Assembly (NCBI GenBank): GCA_014338405.1
Contig: JTDE01022256.1
Location: 1 to 64,000, forward strand
Reading direction: 5' to 3'
DNA: 64,000 nt
DNA from: Paragonimus skrjabini miyazakii
Lineage: Eukaryota > Platyhelminthes > Trematoda > Plagiorchiida > Troglotrematidae
The translations under genes were made by a program, and so were the position numbers. This document shows, one piece after another, positions 20,201 through 31,479 of this stretch; within the stretch, counting starts at the first letter, position 1; each line of letters opens with the position of its first letter. The notes beneath the pieces are model-generated. The model ran no database searches, was not told the origin of the DNA, and worked only from the letters and a program-made list of their open reading frames with translations.

Positions 20201-23059
20201 AACGTATCAGTCATTTATAACTTGTCTTTCTTTCTGTATACGTTACTGTTAATCCGTCATAAAAATAATTTTCGCATGCGTTATCATTTTTGATAGGTGG
20301 ATTGTGTCATCAGCTGCTTTCGGTAGTTCGTATCTATTACGTAAGATATGTATTAATTCTTCCTGCAGATCAAAACGAGTCACGTAGGTCATTAAATAAC
20401 ACAAGCATAAAGTAGATCACTATCTGCCGAAGGAAATTTAGAGTTATTTTGGATACGTGGCACCCATGTGTGCTATGAAACGCGCTCGTCGGTGTCCGGT
20501 ATTTCAGGCCTGTTATAACCCTCAATGGATTGGGGATAATTGGACAAGGAAGGCGGAGGGTTTGCACAAACCGTTTTCATTCATCCGTGCACGAATTTTG
20601 AAGTCTTTTGGCTTTTTCCGTTGTGAACATTCGCGTCCCGATAGTTCTGAAAAGGGGATTGAACTTCGTAAACAATTCGGAGTGTTCTTTCCGGCCACTA
20701 GACTGTCGATGTCGGTCAGGTGGAAATCTGTGGCACTAAACATGGTCTTTTATGGATCGTTGCCGAGCCATTTCGGGAAATGTTCACGATTCCTTTCCGA
20801 TGGCCACTGTGGTTCTTTCAACAACCAGCTTGACAACAACAGATGATGGAGTAAATAAAGTGACGAAGAAAATTAAGGTAAGTTATCCGTGAGATACGGC
20901 ACGAGTACCGGACAAGCGTTGAAGGAAAAGGTGACCCATGCCGCATCGTGGTAACTCACAATTTGGCGACTAATGACCTCCCTGGTAGCTCTGTCCTGTA
21001 TGATAGGCTCATAAAACTGCACTTTTTAGCCGCTACCTGATTGAGTGCATATTTCCATTGATCACCAGTGCTATCTGTAACATGCAAGCCGACCGTCTCT
21101 CCTGTGATCGTCCGTTACGCTTGCGGACCAACTTTAGGGCAACGTGGAGACACCGGGGGACAGCGCTCTTCTGAAGCAGGGGTTCCAACAACAGTCCTGA
21201 AAAAGGAAACAAGCATGAACCAAAAGCTCAGTAAGCCATGCACACGACTTACACAAACGAAAACTAAAACGGCGACGACAGCACAGCAGCACGCTCTGTT
21301 ACGCAACTCAAATTCAATTTGTGCACGCTTGCTGGTTTTGACCGCACGTTACATTATCCACTTCGAATTTATGGACACTTGACTGTTTCCCGATGTTGAT
21401 TGCGCCAGCGGCATCTTCGGGGTATTGGTATCAACTACGGCCGCTGATTTGAACTTCGGTTACTACGGTTGCTTTATTCTAAGTGCCAGCGGTTTGACGG
21501 TACGCAGCTCACCATGTGTAATCTACCGCGTTTCCTGTTGCGCAACCGCCGAAGGGTTAACAGTGCCTGCTGATCGACAGGGCATACTATGGCATGTCAT
21601 TACATTGTGTAACAGGTTTAAACTATGAAGTTTTATAAAGCGAAAAGTCGGTTAGCGGAAATTTTGTATTCAGTTACTCACCGGTGGATTAATTACATAT
21701 ATATCAACAAAATCAAAAGTTATTTGTCACAGGTACATAGGTGAAAAGTCAGAACCAGGTTTTGCATACATCTCTCGAACGCATTTTACAACATCCCTTT
21801 GGGTACATGCTGCGATTTGCCGTTTAAATAACAAAGCCTAACAGTAATAGTAAAGCATAACGACAGAGGCCATAACCACACACGCTTCAATGCACCAGAA
21901 CAATCTGGTATTGATAACTGAATATTCCTGTGCACAGAGGGGTGACTCCCATTTGTTTGTTGCTACTGTTTCCGCGATTTACACACGTCCGGGTGATCTC
22001 ATTCTCGTATAACAATGCGACGAATAATTCTTTTCTTTCTGTAGTTCTTTTTCAGGCTAGTACATTTACGGAAACTGCTTCGAAGTGTGTCGTGAGACAA
22101 CACGGAATCTGTGAAATGATAGTTAAAATGGGATGATACGAGCCCACATTGAAATCCACACGCCGACTGATTGACAGACAAGGCAGATTAACACAGCAGG
22201 TGAATTCTTACTGTTTATAATGGTAATAGTTTTAGTAAAAGTGGCAATGCGAAAAACGATGTCGACACTTAATGGGACTGACACTCCTCCCGTTTTGTCC
22301 TACTGGCTCGACCGTCTAGTCCGTTAAGCCGTACCTCCCGCCCTGTGGATTTTGGCTGAGAATGATGAAAATCGGAAATAAACTGAGAGCAAACCATAGT
22401 TTCTGGTTAATTCTGCGTTATTCTATGTTGACTTACTTGACTGAGATGTTCTACGCGGCCGGACTAAACAAAGTATGTTGGTCAAGACGGTAAATGGTCA
22501 AACTTTGCCTGTTTATTGTGTCCAGCTCTTTCAGATGCCTCAAGAAGCCTGCTTGTTACCGTCTTATTGGAGACTATTCTGCTCTTTCTTATTCATTCCA
22601 GTTTGTTGATACTGGAACTAGTACGGCTCAGTCACATCTGGTTTACTTGTCATGTTCTTCATTACGTCCTCCGTGTGATAGCTAATCTTTGTGGAATTTT
22701 CGATGGTGGTGTTATGATTTGCTTAACTAGCCAACGGTTACTGGCAAGGACAACTTTAGTCAAGACGTTAATAGTGTTATCGATTGTCCGGTGCTTATTC
22801 ATACGTTTCAATTACAAAACTGTACCTGCGTCAACACCCGATGCTCGTGGGGCCGTCATGCACAGTTCACTGCACAAGACTAATCGGACGATTCACCTTC
22901 CAACGGTGCAGTAATCCAATAGTAATTGCTTTGTCAACTGGTTTGCTATCAGCCTTCGCGATCCGACACACAGACGTGCTCACTTATGGATATTGGCTGT
23001 GATCGAGTGAAGTATTTGCAGGACTATTGGTACCAGATTCGCACATTGAGTACATTTTA
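20201..23059 (+). other. Intergenic stretch downstream of the ANKRD16-like gene
   Basis: Contains open frames of 129 residues (20457-20846), 104 residues (21068-21382) and 132 residues (22516-22914, hydrophobic, no family I recognise). None has splice, repeat or motif support, so I do not call genes. A possible polyadenylation word AATAAA is at 20854. Confidence 0.45.
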
Positions 23060-23715
23060 GGCCAAACGGTCAAGATCTAATGCTTCTTTGGGGCTAGGGT
23101 TTGATGACTTATCAATGGGTTATTGGCACATAGACGAACTTCAACCGATTGCTCGGAGTCTAAATATGTACCACCGGTTTACTGATAGCATATTTGTCGC
23201 CATATATGCAGCGAACGACCTAGTAAACCTTTTTCGTAGTTCCAACGCTTCTGCGCACACAGTTCGGTTGATTTCGGAAGATGATTTGAACAGTTCGTTT
23301 CCTTTTCTAGACTCCTGATTAACCAAACAACACGACTTCACTGCAAGACGAATATTTTACCGAAAACCAACTAGCCAACACACTAATTTTAACGGCTTTA
23401 TGCTTCCTAAGCGAAAATATGGTTTGGTATAAAGCGTGACAATTGAAAAATGAAAATTCTGTGTTGATGAGGTCCTGGAACAGGGAGTACGAGTGATTAA
23501 AAAATGGATATAAAAAGGTGGCTGTCTATCCCTTCGAACTTGGTGACGAAATTTCTGAACGAGGTGATACTCAAGGCCGAGAAAGAACCAGCCCTTATAC
23601 AGGGCAGTATTGCATTGGTTGCCTAAAGGTACTTTTTCTGTAACAATCTTGCAAAGCTAGTTTTTGCTACTGCTGCGACTGCAAACGATACATTATCCGG
23701 AAACTTGTATACTGT

Positions 23716-23746
<31 letters not shown>
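23716..23746. repeat. AT microsatellite inside PLE 2
   Basis: Near-perfect TA repeat with one central CA; self-complementary. Confidence 0.85.
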
Positions 23747-24093
23747 CCAACAGTACGTCGTACTGAGAAGCAAAGGATACTAAGGAACTCAAACAATACG
23801 CAGATGCAGACAAAAAAAATGTTGCCCAAAGTGATTGTCCACAAGCAGGTTACTGAGTTGCACGCATGCTGTTCAAACCAAAGACTGGTCTTATTTGAGT
23901 AGGTTGTTCACACGAGCAACACGAATCTGTCCTCACAACAATCTTACAAAGGAACCAGACTTGATTAATTCCGTCTTACAATCAAATGGTTACTCTCAAA
24001 AGTTGATAGAAAGGTACAGTAGATAGAAAGTACCATCCGAAGAGGTGGTCACTGTAGAAAAAAAGAGGGTCTATAGAAATTTGCCCTTTAAAG

Positions 24094-24510
24094 GTGACCT
24101 CATCATGTGGCAAACAACAACGATTTAGAAATTCACCTAAACGAACATTTAACGCAGCTGAACTCCGTGTTCTTTCTTATACGCAGACGCTACCCGTGCC
24201 TTCAATCAAAGGAGATCAGCCTACCGGTGCCATATCGCATTGTGTTTACCAATTTACATGTAACTACGGAGAAAGTTACATAGGCAGAACCGAAAGACGC
24301 CTGATCTCCAGAGTGGGGGGACACTTGCCTAAATGGGTGCGAAAGTTCTTGTTATCGGAGAACGGCAGTGTTGAACAGAGAATTCAGAAGCAGTTTTTGC
24401 AAAATGTAAAGTTCAGTGAGCATTGTGAAGCTAAACAACAAAATCAACAACCACACAAACACACTTACACACATCCATACACATCAGTTATCAGGGCGAT
24501 CTCGTATTGA
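24094..24510 (+). pseudogene. GIY-YIG endonuclease domain of PLE 2
   Basis: Residues 50-70 read CVYQFTCNYGESYIGRTERR, the PLE-type GIY-YIG core with the VY and YIG pairs and the basic residues after them. The following ISRVGGHLPKW has GG where a Ser-Glu would be usual before the His. In PLEs this domain nicks the target DNA. The open block is 138 residues but is cut off from the RT part upstream and ends in a low-complexity KHTYTHPYT stretch. Confidence 0.8.
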
Positions 24511-24890
24511 CGGTCAAGTCTTTCTGTACACAGAGGGGTGGTTTCCTTTTGCTAATTGCTGCTGCCTCCGCGAACCGAAGAAGCCCTGGATGTTTTGTTG
24601 CGTAACGTATCCGAAACGCCTTCTCCAGGTTCAGTTGGGGTCGACAGGTGACGGGCTATGGATGACGCAATGTTGCTGAAACACGCAAACAGCCAGCTTC
24701 CTCGGTCGCTAAACGTGTCCCAACCGCTGGTCACGCTATCGATCCAGCCTGTGCATTCACAATCCTGTTGCGTCATTCCAATTCAAGATTCTTGAGGTTT
24801 GTTGAAGCGGTCGCAATCAATCGCTTCAAGTCAGCTCTCTGTGTTCAGAAACAACCGTTGGTGAACTTGACACTTCCCTGGACTCAGTGA

Positions 24891-27800
24891 CCTATCTTAA
24901 CCGACCTATTGATTATCAACCCCCGGAAATGTTTGTTATAAAAAGAACCAATCCCTGTTGTTAATTTGGTACTGACGAGACAATACGAGATGCTTGCATC
25001 CACCAGTTCTCGTGTTCTTACCGGTTTGTTCAAACTATTCAAGGTAACCAATTTTTTAAAACTTGATTTTACTTTGAAAATCCTCATTCAGCCACAGGAC
25101 AAATGAAGAAATAGAATAAGCCCCCACAGAGTATAGGCCCTACTCTCCTTTGCTGTTAGCGACGAATTGACGCTCAGATCCCAGCCCAAGATTAGCGCAA
25201 TTCAGCGTAGCGTTAGTCAACCTTACTAGCTTCACAAGAAGACCCTTTTAGACCAACCATTTTTTATGTCAGTTTGGCGGTTTCGTAGTCCGATAGCAAT
25301 ACAGAAGGCCTATCAGCACATGCGCCTTGAGGGCAGAAGAGATTGTTTACAATCAAGCCATCAGACACAACGAGAGTCCGAGTGAGATAATAATCACCAG
25401 AAATTCAACTGCTAATGAAATAAACGGTTAGCCGTGATCAGACTCTTTGCTGGAGAGCATTTTAACGGCGATTCCTTAGCTGGAAAGTGGAAATGGGAGT
25501 GAAGTCATTTTGTAGATCAAACTATTGAGGATATTTTTACCGCATGAAGCTATATGATCTGGTTGGGACAGACCAAAAGTGGAGTATATGAGGAGTGTAG
25601 CGTTTGGCAGACGTGAACTTATATTGTGTACAACTCTGCTTTTATAACTCTGTAATGACGTTAGCCAGGTTGTGCTCAAAGAACAACGTTGATCGAGGTG
25701 GTCACTCAGTGGTTTGTCTATTCTGCTTGGATCTTTCTAAAAAAAATTAGAATTTCTAATAATGGTCAGGTTGCCCGATCGTCTCGAAATGAAGACTCAG
25801 TAACTGTCCTGTTAACTCCAATCGATGATATGCACTACTGACGAGCTCTAATGAGAGCGAGACTCGAGTCTAGTGCTTCTTTTCGAAAGGGGCCGATTGG
25901 ATAGTCTATGGGAATGCGACAGCTGCGATCAATTGTGGGTGATATTCAAATTGAAATAAACCAAAATCCCCGACTACTCATCAGTAATTTCTAATAACTT
26001 AGCTTTTACACTCTGGAACAATACTGTAAACTGTCTTCCACCAATATACCTAATTCACTGCGTACTTCTTATTGCGGATATTGGTGTGCGAAGACACGTG
26101 CATACGGTAAAGTACGTTGACAAAGTTTGTGATTCATTGACTCGAGACCTGAAGAAAACGTCAGCGCAACTCAAAGTAGTCTCTGCACATGCCAAGTGCC
26201 CGTACTTCGCGCAAGTGATAAACTGGCCAGTCATGTGCTTATTCTTTCGGTAGGTTCTGCTGGACGAACCACTGGCTAATTGAGAACACGTTCGTGAACG
26301 CCACCCAGCTCACTCCATGACGAATATCACAAACTCGCTGTTATTTGACCATTAATTCAATCAACTGGAATGTGTGTATACCACCTCACCTTGTGTGCGT
26401 AGCTCGATCAAGCATTGCAGTTGTCTTCTGTTAGTCATTCAAGTGACTAAGAGGAACGCAAATAAGATCAGTAGTTTTTCAAAGTTGGAAATGTGGTAAC
26501 TTTCTTGTGGTGCCGAGCCTGGTTCATTTTGTCTGTCACCCAGAATTCCTAGTCTTGTGTTAACATGGATCGTAATTTAAAATCTCAAGGGCAAGTGTCT
26601 ATAAAAGCAGGTATTGCTTACTGACTTACTCACTGACCAATGAAGCCTGCTTCAGTGAAACATGTTAAGAGGATGTTAAGAGGTGACTTTGCTAATTGAG
26701 TGGCCACACGCCAGACCGAGTATGCACGAAAACTTATCCTGACCCTTCGGTACGATTGGACGTCATTTCAGATAGTATCGAATAAAATAACACTTGTTTC
26801 TAAACAGACCGGCTGTAAATTTCAACTGAATGAGACCACTGATTAAATGTGAATGATGTTCAATTGAGTAGAATGTAGCTTGCAGCCTTCAAGTAGAGTG
26901 AAGAAATGTGAACGTGAAGCATCAAAATTTTGGCCTCGGTGAGGTGGGTGCAAGATAGTAGAAAGTTGACATAGTTTTACACTCAGTTGTCCTATGAACT
27001 CTACAGTTCTGTTCAGGAGTCATTGAGATTTTGAATGAGTTGGGTGACATTGTACACTCGGGTACGAGAGTGCAATTGACTGTTTTAATTTTATCATTCG
27101 GTTTAGTAAATATTAGAATGAGTCTGACAAGAAGGGGCGACTGCTGTCTTCAAGGATTTGTCAGCAAAAAGCTTACACGCTTCAAATTAGACTCCATAAT
27201 AATGCCAGTGCCTCGGGCTCGATATTCTATGGTATTATTCAACGGTTTGAGCTGTTTGATTTGAATGCCATGAAAAACTTGATTACAATAATGTAACGTC
27301 AGCAGGGGATTGTGAAAAATTTGATGAATCTTAAAGTACTAATGAGTAGTAGGGGATTTTGGTTCTTTTTATATAGTTTGAACAACACCCTGCCAATCGC
27401 AGCTGTTGCATTCCCAATCTTGAAGTGAAGCAACGATCGATTGAAGGTTCTGTCAAACTGTTCCGCTGATTTATCTGGAAGCGTCATTAATGTAGATTGG
27501 TCAGTGCATATTGTGGTATAAAATAATTCTGTGCTCTCTGAATGATAGCCCTCTGGGACAGCCCTTAAATATGTCAATTCAGGTGTTGTTCCATAAGACA
27601 CTGGCCACAATTGTGAAAACCATACATCTATATCCTTCGAAGTATTCATGGAAGTGTTACGTTGGTTCGATTACTGCATCAAGCCGCATAAACTGTCGCA
27701 ATAGTATTAAACTAAAATTGCAATAAAAATTGCACCCAAGACAACGCCATCGGAATAATGTGGAACGGTAATCCTTTCTGCTTACAGAACTTCACTTGCG

Positions 27801-28695
27801 CAGGCTTACGAGAGAAAAAGCGAAAGAATAGTCCCTTGGGGTACCGCAGATTTGGTTATCACGTGAAAAGACACGTTTTTGCAACGCGTCACAGTTTGTT
27901 GAAACAATCATCTGGTGCGGTAATTAGGCTCGGTTGTGTTTCACAACTCTGTAGCAGTTCATACAAGGTTTGCATAGTTTACACGAATGAAATTCTGCTG
28001 TGGTCCAACAAACACACAGACGAGTGACCTTGAACCTTGTCTAACGTTGGTGGAATTACATGGAAATGACAGGCTACAATATTTACTGTGTACCAAAACC
28101 GTAAGATAATACTACTTAACGTAGAGTGATGTTGCCTCACATACATAAGTGGGTTATTATTAATATTAATCTTGTATATGGGTTTGCATTGAAAAGATAA
28201 TATTAATGGGGAAGATGGATCTGAAAGGCAAAACCCACATAAACTACTAATATGTTTAAGCCTTCAGAGATGAACTCATTGTAGATTTAAGACAAATCAT
28301 CTCATAGTGATCCCATCAAATTTAGCCACGATGATGACTTTTTGAACCCTTCCGACTCTTGTCATTCCACTGTCACTAGAGTTTGCCGTTTGTATAACGC
28401 AAAGCTCATGAGAAGACAAAATACAACTGGATCTGCTTTTCCACCGTCTAAATAATCCGGTTCCTTTGCTGTTCTTTCAAGATAAATATGCTGAGAGAAA
28501 CTTTATGGAAAGCGGGAAATTATTTTATACAGCGAAACGGATAAATAAGATAGACAGCGTTGATTATCAAGTAAGTATTTCCATTGATCAAAAGGAAAAA
28601 GGATTCTGTTGTTCCCAAGGCTTTGTGGGCATATTGGATGGATGAACTCAACCAGATAGCTGGTAAACTAAGACAAAGTCTGCGTGTCTGAAGAT
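24891..28695 (+). other. Gene-poor stretch
   Basis: Holds one R1 repeat copy (25795-25975). A minus-strand open frame of 116 residues with a true ATG (27649-27299) lies on the strand of the propeller gene and downstream of it, but matches no family I know. Otherwise no coding or RNA signal. Confidence 0.45.
25795..25975 (+). repeat. Short dispersed repeat R1, copy c
   Basis: Includes TGCACTACTGACGAGCTCTA, TAGTGCTTCTTTTCGAAAGG, ATGCGACAGCTGCGATCAAT and a terminal AAACCAAAATCCC. Best preserved together with copy d. Confidence 0.7.
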
Positions 28696-30357
28696 TTACG
28701 CTCTTTTCTTGCTTTTTGGGGAACTTGTCGATTTTGGTGACTTCGATTTTGAATTCCTTCCCTTCAGGGATTTTTTACTTTTTATGGGTGATGCTTTGGG
28801 CGAAGGAGCTTGATCAGGAATATCTTCCTTCTTCACATATCTTGATACCAACCATTCAGGAAGCAATTCTTCGTCCGGAATGGTTAATGACACTTCACTT
28901 GCACTTCGCTTGAAGTCACCTGCTACGAAAGGATCAATAACTTTCGGGGCGGGTAGACCATGCATTGGCATGAGCGGATCCACCACAGGCCTAACGAGTA
29001 ATGCGTCGTCCAAAGCAAGCAGTGTCTCATCGTACCAACGCAATACTGTGCGGTCGCAAATCAGATGCAATTTGTTATTCCAACGATCAACAACACATGC
29101 AGTTCCATTTTTCCCCAGGCTGAAGTGACCTGGTCGAACCTGTTGATAGGCATCGATTTTCCAGGAACCCATGTAACATGTTTCCCCATGCGGAAGTGAG
29201 GGTTTCCATGGCCCGGGAGGACGTTTATCTTCCGTGTTATAAACTCGCATATAACCTGCGCGTGAATCGGATACGACCAACAGGCCCAACGAGTCCACTT
29301 GTACTCCGAAGGGTTCACCGATAGCCAGACGATCTAATCCCAGCTCAGTGTACCAAGTGAGTTCTACCCGGTCTATTTTCGATAAAAGTGTTCGTCGACA
29401 AATCCAGAAGACCTGTATCCTAGGAGGTCTAGTAGCAGCAACAAAAAGTTTATCAAAACTGGAAGCGCAGCCACCTGAGGACGCCAAATGAATGCAAGTG
29501 CTCTCATCCTGATATGCGTTTTCAAGACGAACATCAAGTGGTTTCATATAAGCCGCATCAAACAGCTTGATTCGTTGAATCGGTTGAAAAAGTACGAAGA
29601 GAATATCTTCATTGGCACATAGCCCCACTGGGGTACAGTCATCCTCTAAAGTGTACTTTGGTTCCGCCGTTTCACCCGGTGTAGGCAGGGAGTTCGGTTC
29701 AGGAACTTCTGCCACTTGATATTTGAAATCAACTTTGATATCTTCCTTCAGTTCGATTGGATCATAAAGTACGAGCGTAGTTTTCTTGGCAGTAGGACAA
29801 GTCACAAGTACTGCTATTCGTCCGGTTTTAGGTATTTCAACCATTATTCTTGGCTCTCCGCGGACTGTGATACAAGGTTTGTATTGGGACATCTGTGCAC
29901 TAACTGGATCAAAAGTCACAAGTACTGCTATTCGTCCGGTTTTAGGTATTTCAACCATTATTCTTGGCTCTCCGCGGACTGTGATACTAGGTTTGTATTG
30001 GGACATCTGTGCACTAACTGGATCAAAATAGTATCGAAGAATTCTGCGTTGTGGTGGGTCGGTCACCCAGATGTCGCCCCAGCTAGTGATCACCGGACAA
30101 TACGGAGTCCAAAACCATTCTTTTCGTTCGAACGTTAATCGGTTAGCATAAGGATACCAGACCTGCCTTCGAAGACGGGATAACAGTGAACCTTTGGGAG
30201 GGTTTGGTGGCGTTGGAGGTCTCGGTGGTGGAACAAAAACATATGGTTTTTCAGCTTCTGCTGCATTTGCTTCTGGGGATTTATTTGCCTTCGGTGAGTT
30301 CTTGCCTTTCGGCGAACCCTTGCTTTTCGGTGACCCTTTCGACTTCGGAGATGGCAT
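28696..30357 (-). CDS. NHL-like propeller protein with Ser-Pro-Lys-rich tails
   Basis: Uninterrupted 553-residue frame from ATG (30357) to TAA. Residues 1-30 repeat SPKSKG/SPKGKN units and the last 40 residues repeat SPK/SKSPKST units, like the SPKK motifs of DNA-binding histone tails. Residues 45-60 are Pro-rich (PPPRPPTPPNPPKG). The middle (about 70-480) has NHL-like blades: WGDIWVTDPPQRRILRYY, IGEPFGVQVDSLGLLVVSDS followed by RAGYMRVYN, and HFSLGKNGTACVVDRWNNKL. A 38-residue segment starting FDPVSAQMSQYKP is present twice in tandem. No signal peptide or membrane segment. Function unknown; nuclear, sperm or ciliary use would be guesswork. The codon pattern and length make it a real gene. 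It is intronless, unlike the ankyrin gene. Confidence 0.8.
   Translation of the reverse strand: MPSPKSKGSPKSKGSPKGKNSPKANKSPEANAAEAEKPYVFVPPPRPPTPPNPPKGSLLSRLRRQVWYPYANRLTFERKEWFWTPYCPVITSWGDIWVTDPPQRRILRYYFDPVSAQMSQYKPSITVRGEPRIMVEIPKTGRIAVLVTFDPVSAQMSQYKPCITVRGEPRIMVEIPKTGRIAVLVTCPTAKKTTLVLYDPIELKEDIKVDFKYQVAEVPEPNSLPTPGETAEPKYTLEDDCTPVGLCANEDILFVLFQPIQRIKLFDAAYMKPLDVRLENAYQDESTCIHLASSGGCASSFDKLFVAATRPPRIQVFWICRRTLLSKIDRVELTWYTELGLDRLAIGEPFGVQVDSLGLLVVSDSRAGYMRVYNTEDKRPPGPWKPSLPHGETCYMGSWKIDAYQQVRPGHFSLGKNGTACVVDRWNNKLHLICDRTVLRWYDETLLALDDALLVRPVVDPLMPMHGLPAPKVIDPFVAGDFKRSASEVSLTIPDEELLPEWLVSRYVKKEDIPDQAPSPKASPIKSKKSLKGRNSKSKSPKSTSSPKSKKRA
29801..30028 (-). repeat. 114-bp in-frame tandem duplication in the propeller gene
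   Basis: Units 29801-29914 and 29915-30028 differ at one base (GATACAAGG against GATACTAGG on plus), changing KPSITV to KPCITV. 114 bp is 38 codons, so the frame is kept. Confidence 0.95.
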
Positions 30358-31479
30358 GACCCACCAGGATGTTAAAAGTTTGGCATACTTTAAAATGTAC
30401 GATTGATTTTTATTGATCTAGACAGATATTCCTTCGAGGATGATTGTCACGTGACACTGAGGCAAACGGCAGAATGATGCTTTCAAGTGGATTCTTCACT
30501 TTCATTAATAAACCGTTGCTTGGGACGTTAGTCAATAACCAGTTCCATGAAAATTTGTTGAAGTGTGGAGTTAACGAAAATGTTGATTGCAAGCGATTTA
30601 TCGGGATTGAAGGTTGTTGAAAATAGTGATAGGCTTGATAATCGTAGTGCTTTAAGTGTTTGGGTGTTTTCCGAACTTGACACTTAGATTGAAGACGTTT
30701 TATCATAAGTTGAAGTGACCTCATCGCTGTGTATGAGCTTTATCGTATAACTCTGTGATTGGGTAACAAGCCGCTTGCAATCTAAATGCCAAGCTTGGTG
30801 AACAACCAAACGTGTAGATATAAGAAGCATCTTCGACCCTAGGTCTCCTGGCATCGAGCTTCACTCAGCAGCTTGGTTGCTGAAAAACAAGGCTTACTTC
30901 TTGGTACACTGAGTTCCATTTGATCACTTCATCAGGGCAGAAATAGGTCATGCACTGTGGTATGGTAACATTACGTTTGCTCTCAAGAATCCCAAACGTA
31001 AGAAAATTGGGCTGTATATGTCAAACATTTGGATACAGAGAATGAGCAGACACATAAACCTGTCAAAAGTTAACCACCCTGAATCGAGCAAAAATGTGAC
31101 CGTGAGTCGTAGCACTGAGTCCCTCGCAAAGCAACTTGGGGTGATCACTATCTTCAGTTCTCCAGTTTTGTCCCGACTGCATACAAACCATGATTTATTC
31201 GAAACCCTTTTTCACAAAACTAGGCATATTTGTGTCTCTGATAAGCTACACCAGAACAAAAGATACTGAACAAATCTTTAACAGCTACTAGCCATCCTGA
31301 GAAATCCACTGAGGCTTACAATAAGATGAAGAGGGGGTAATGAGCCCATTCAAGCAATTCAGAAAAAGGATACATTTATGTTTTTGAAATTGTACAAAGA
31401 TCATCTGGTGATTGATTTCGAACACATATTATGTCTGTTCAACTTTGTCCTTGTCCTACCAGGCAGTTGAGCTTAGTTG
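30358..31479 (+). other. Upstream of the propeller gene; no firm gene
   Basis: Should hold the 5' UTR and promoter of the minus-strand propeller gene. A 104-residue minus-strand frame with a true ATG (30724-30410) ends 52 bp before that gene's ATG. It is basic, has no known domain, and could be chance, an upstream ORF or part of an upstream exon. Confidence 0.4.

Larger units (their letters stand above)
23060..24890 (+). mobile_element. Penelope-like element 2 (RT end plus GIY-YIG domain), decayed
   Basis: 23088-23318 encodes the end of an RT palm: YHRFTDSIFVAIYAANDL in place of the YRRYVDDIF box, so the catalytic Asp pair is damaged, then SEDDLNSSFPFLDS, and after a stop YRKPTSQHTNFNGF. An AT microsatellite interrupts at 23716. 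RLFTRATRICPHNNLTKEP and LINSVLQSNGYSQKLIERYS follow (23900-24025), then the GIY-YIG block (24094-24510), then SLCVQKQPLVNLTLPW near 24880, the usual C-terminal PLE ending. The order matches canonical PLEs. Several stops and frameshifts make it inactive. Confidence 0.85.

Noticed and set aside
20457..20846. 129-residue frame after the ankyrin gene
   Set aside because: It reads as mixed, low-support protein with no domain; could be part of a repeat or 3' UTR.
22516..22914. 132-residue hydrophobic plus-strand frame
   Set aside because: Composition suggests membrane segments, but it comes from T-rich sequence, has no known motif, and lies next to a decayed PLE.
27299..27649. 116-residue minus-strand frame
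   Set aside because: True ATG and plausible composition, but no family match and no splice sites; mentioned only as possible.
29716..30138. 140-residue plus-strand frame
   Set aside because: It is the antisense shadow of the propeller gene; its internal repeat is just the 114-bp duplication read backwards.
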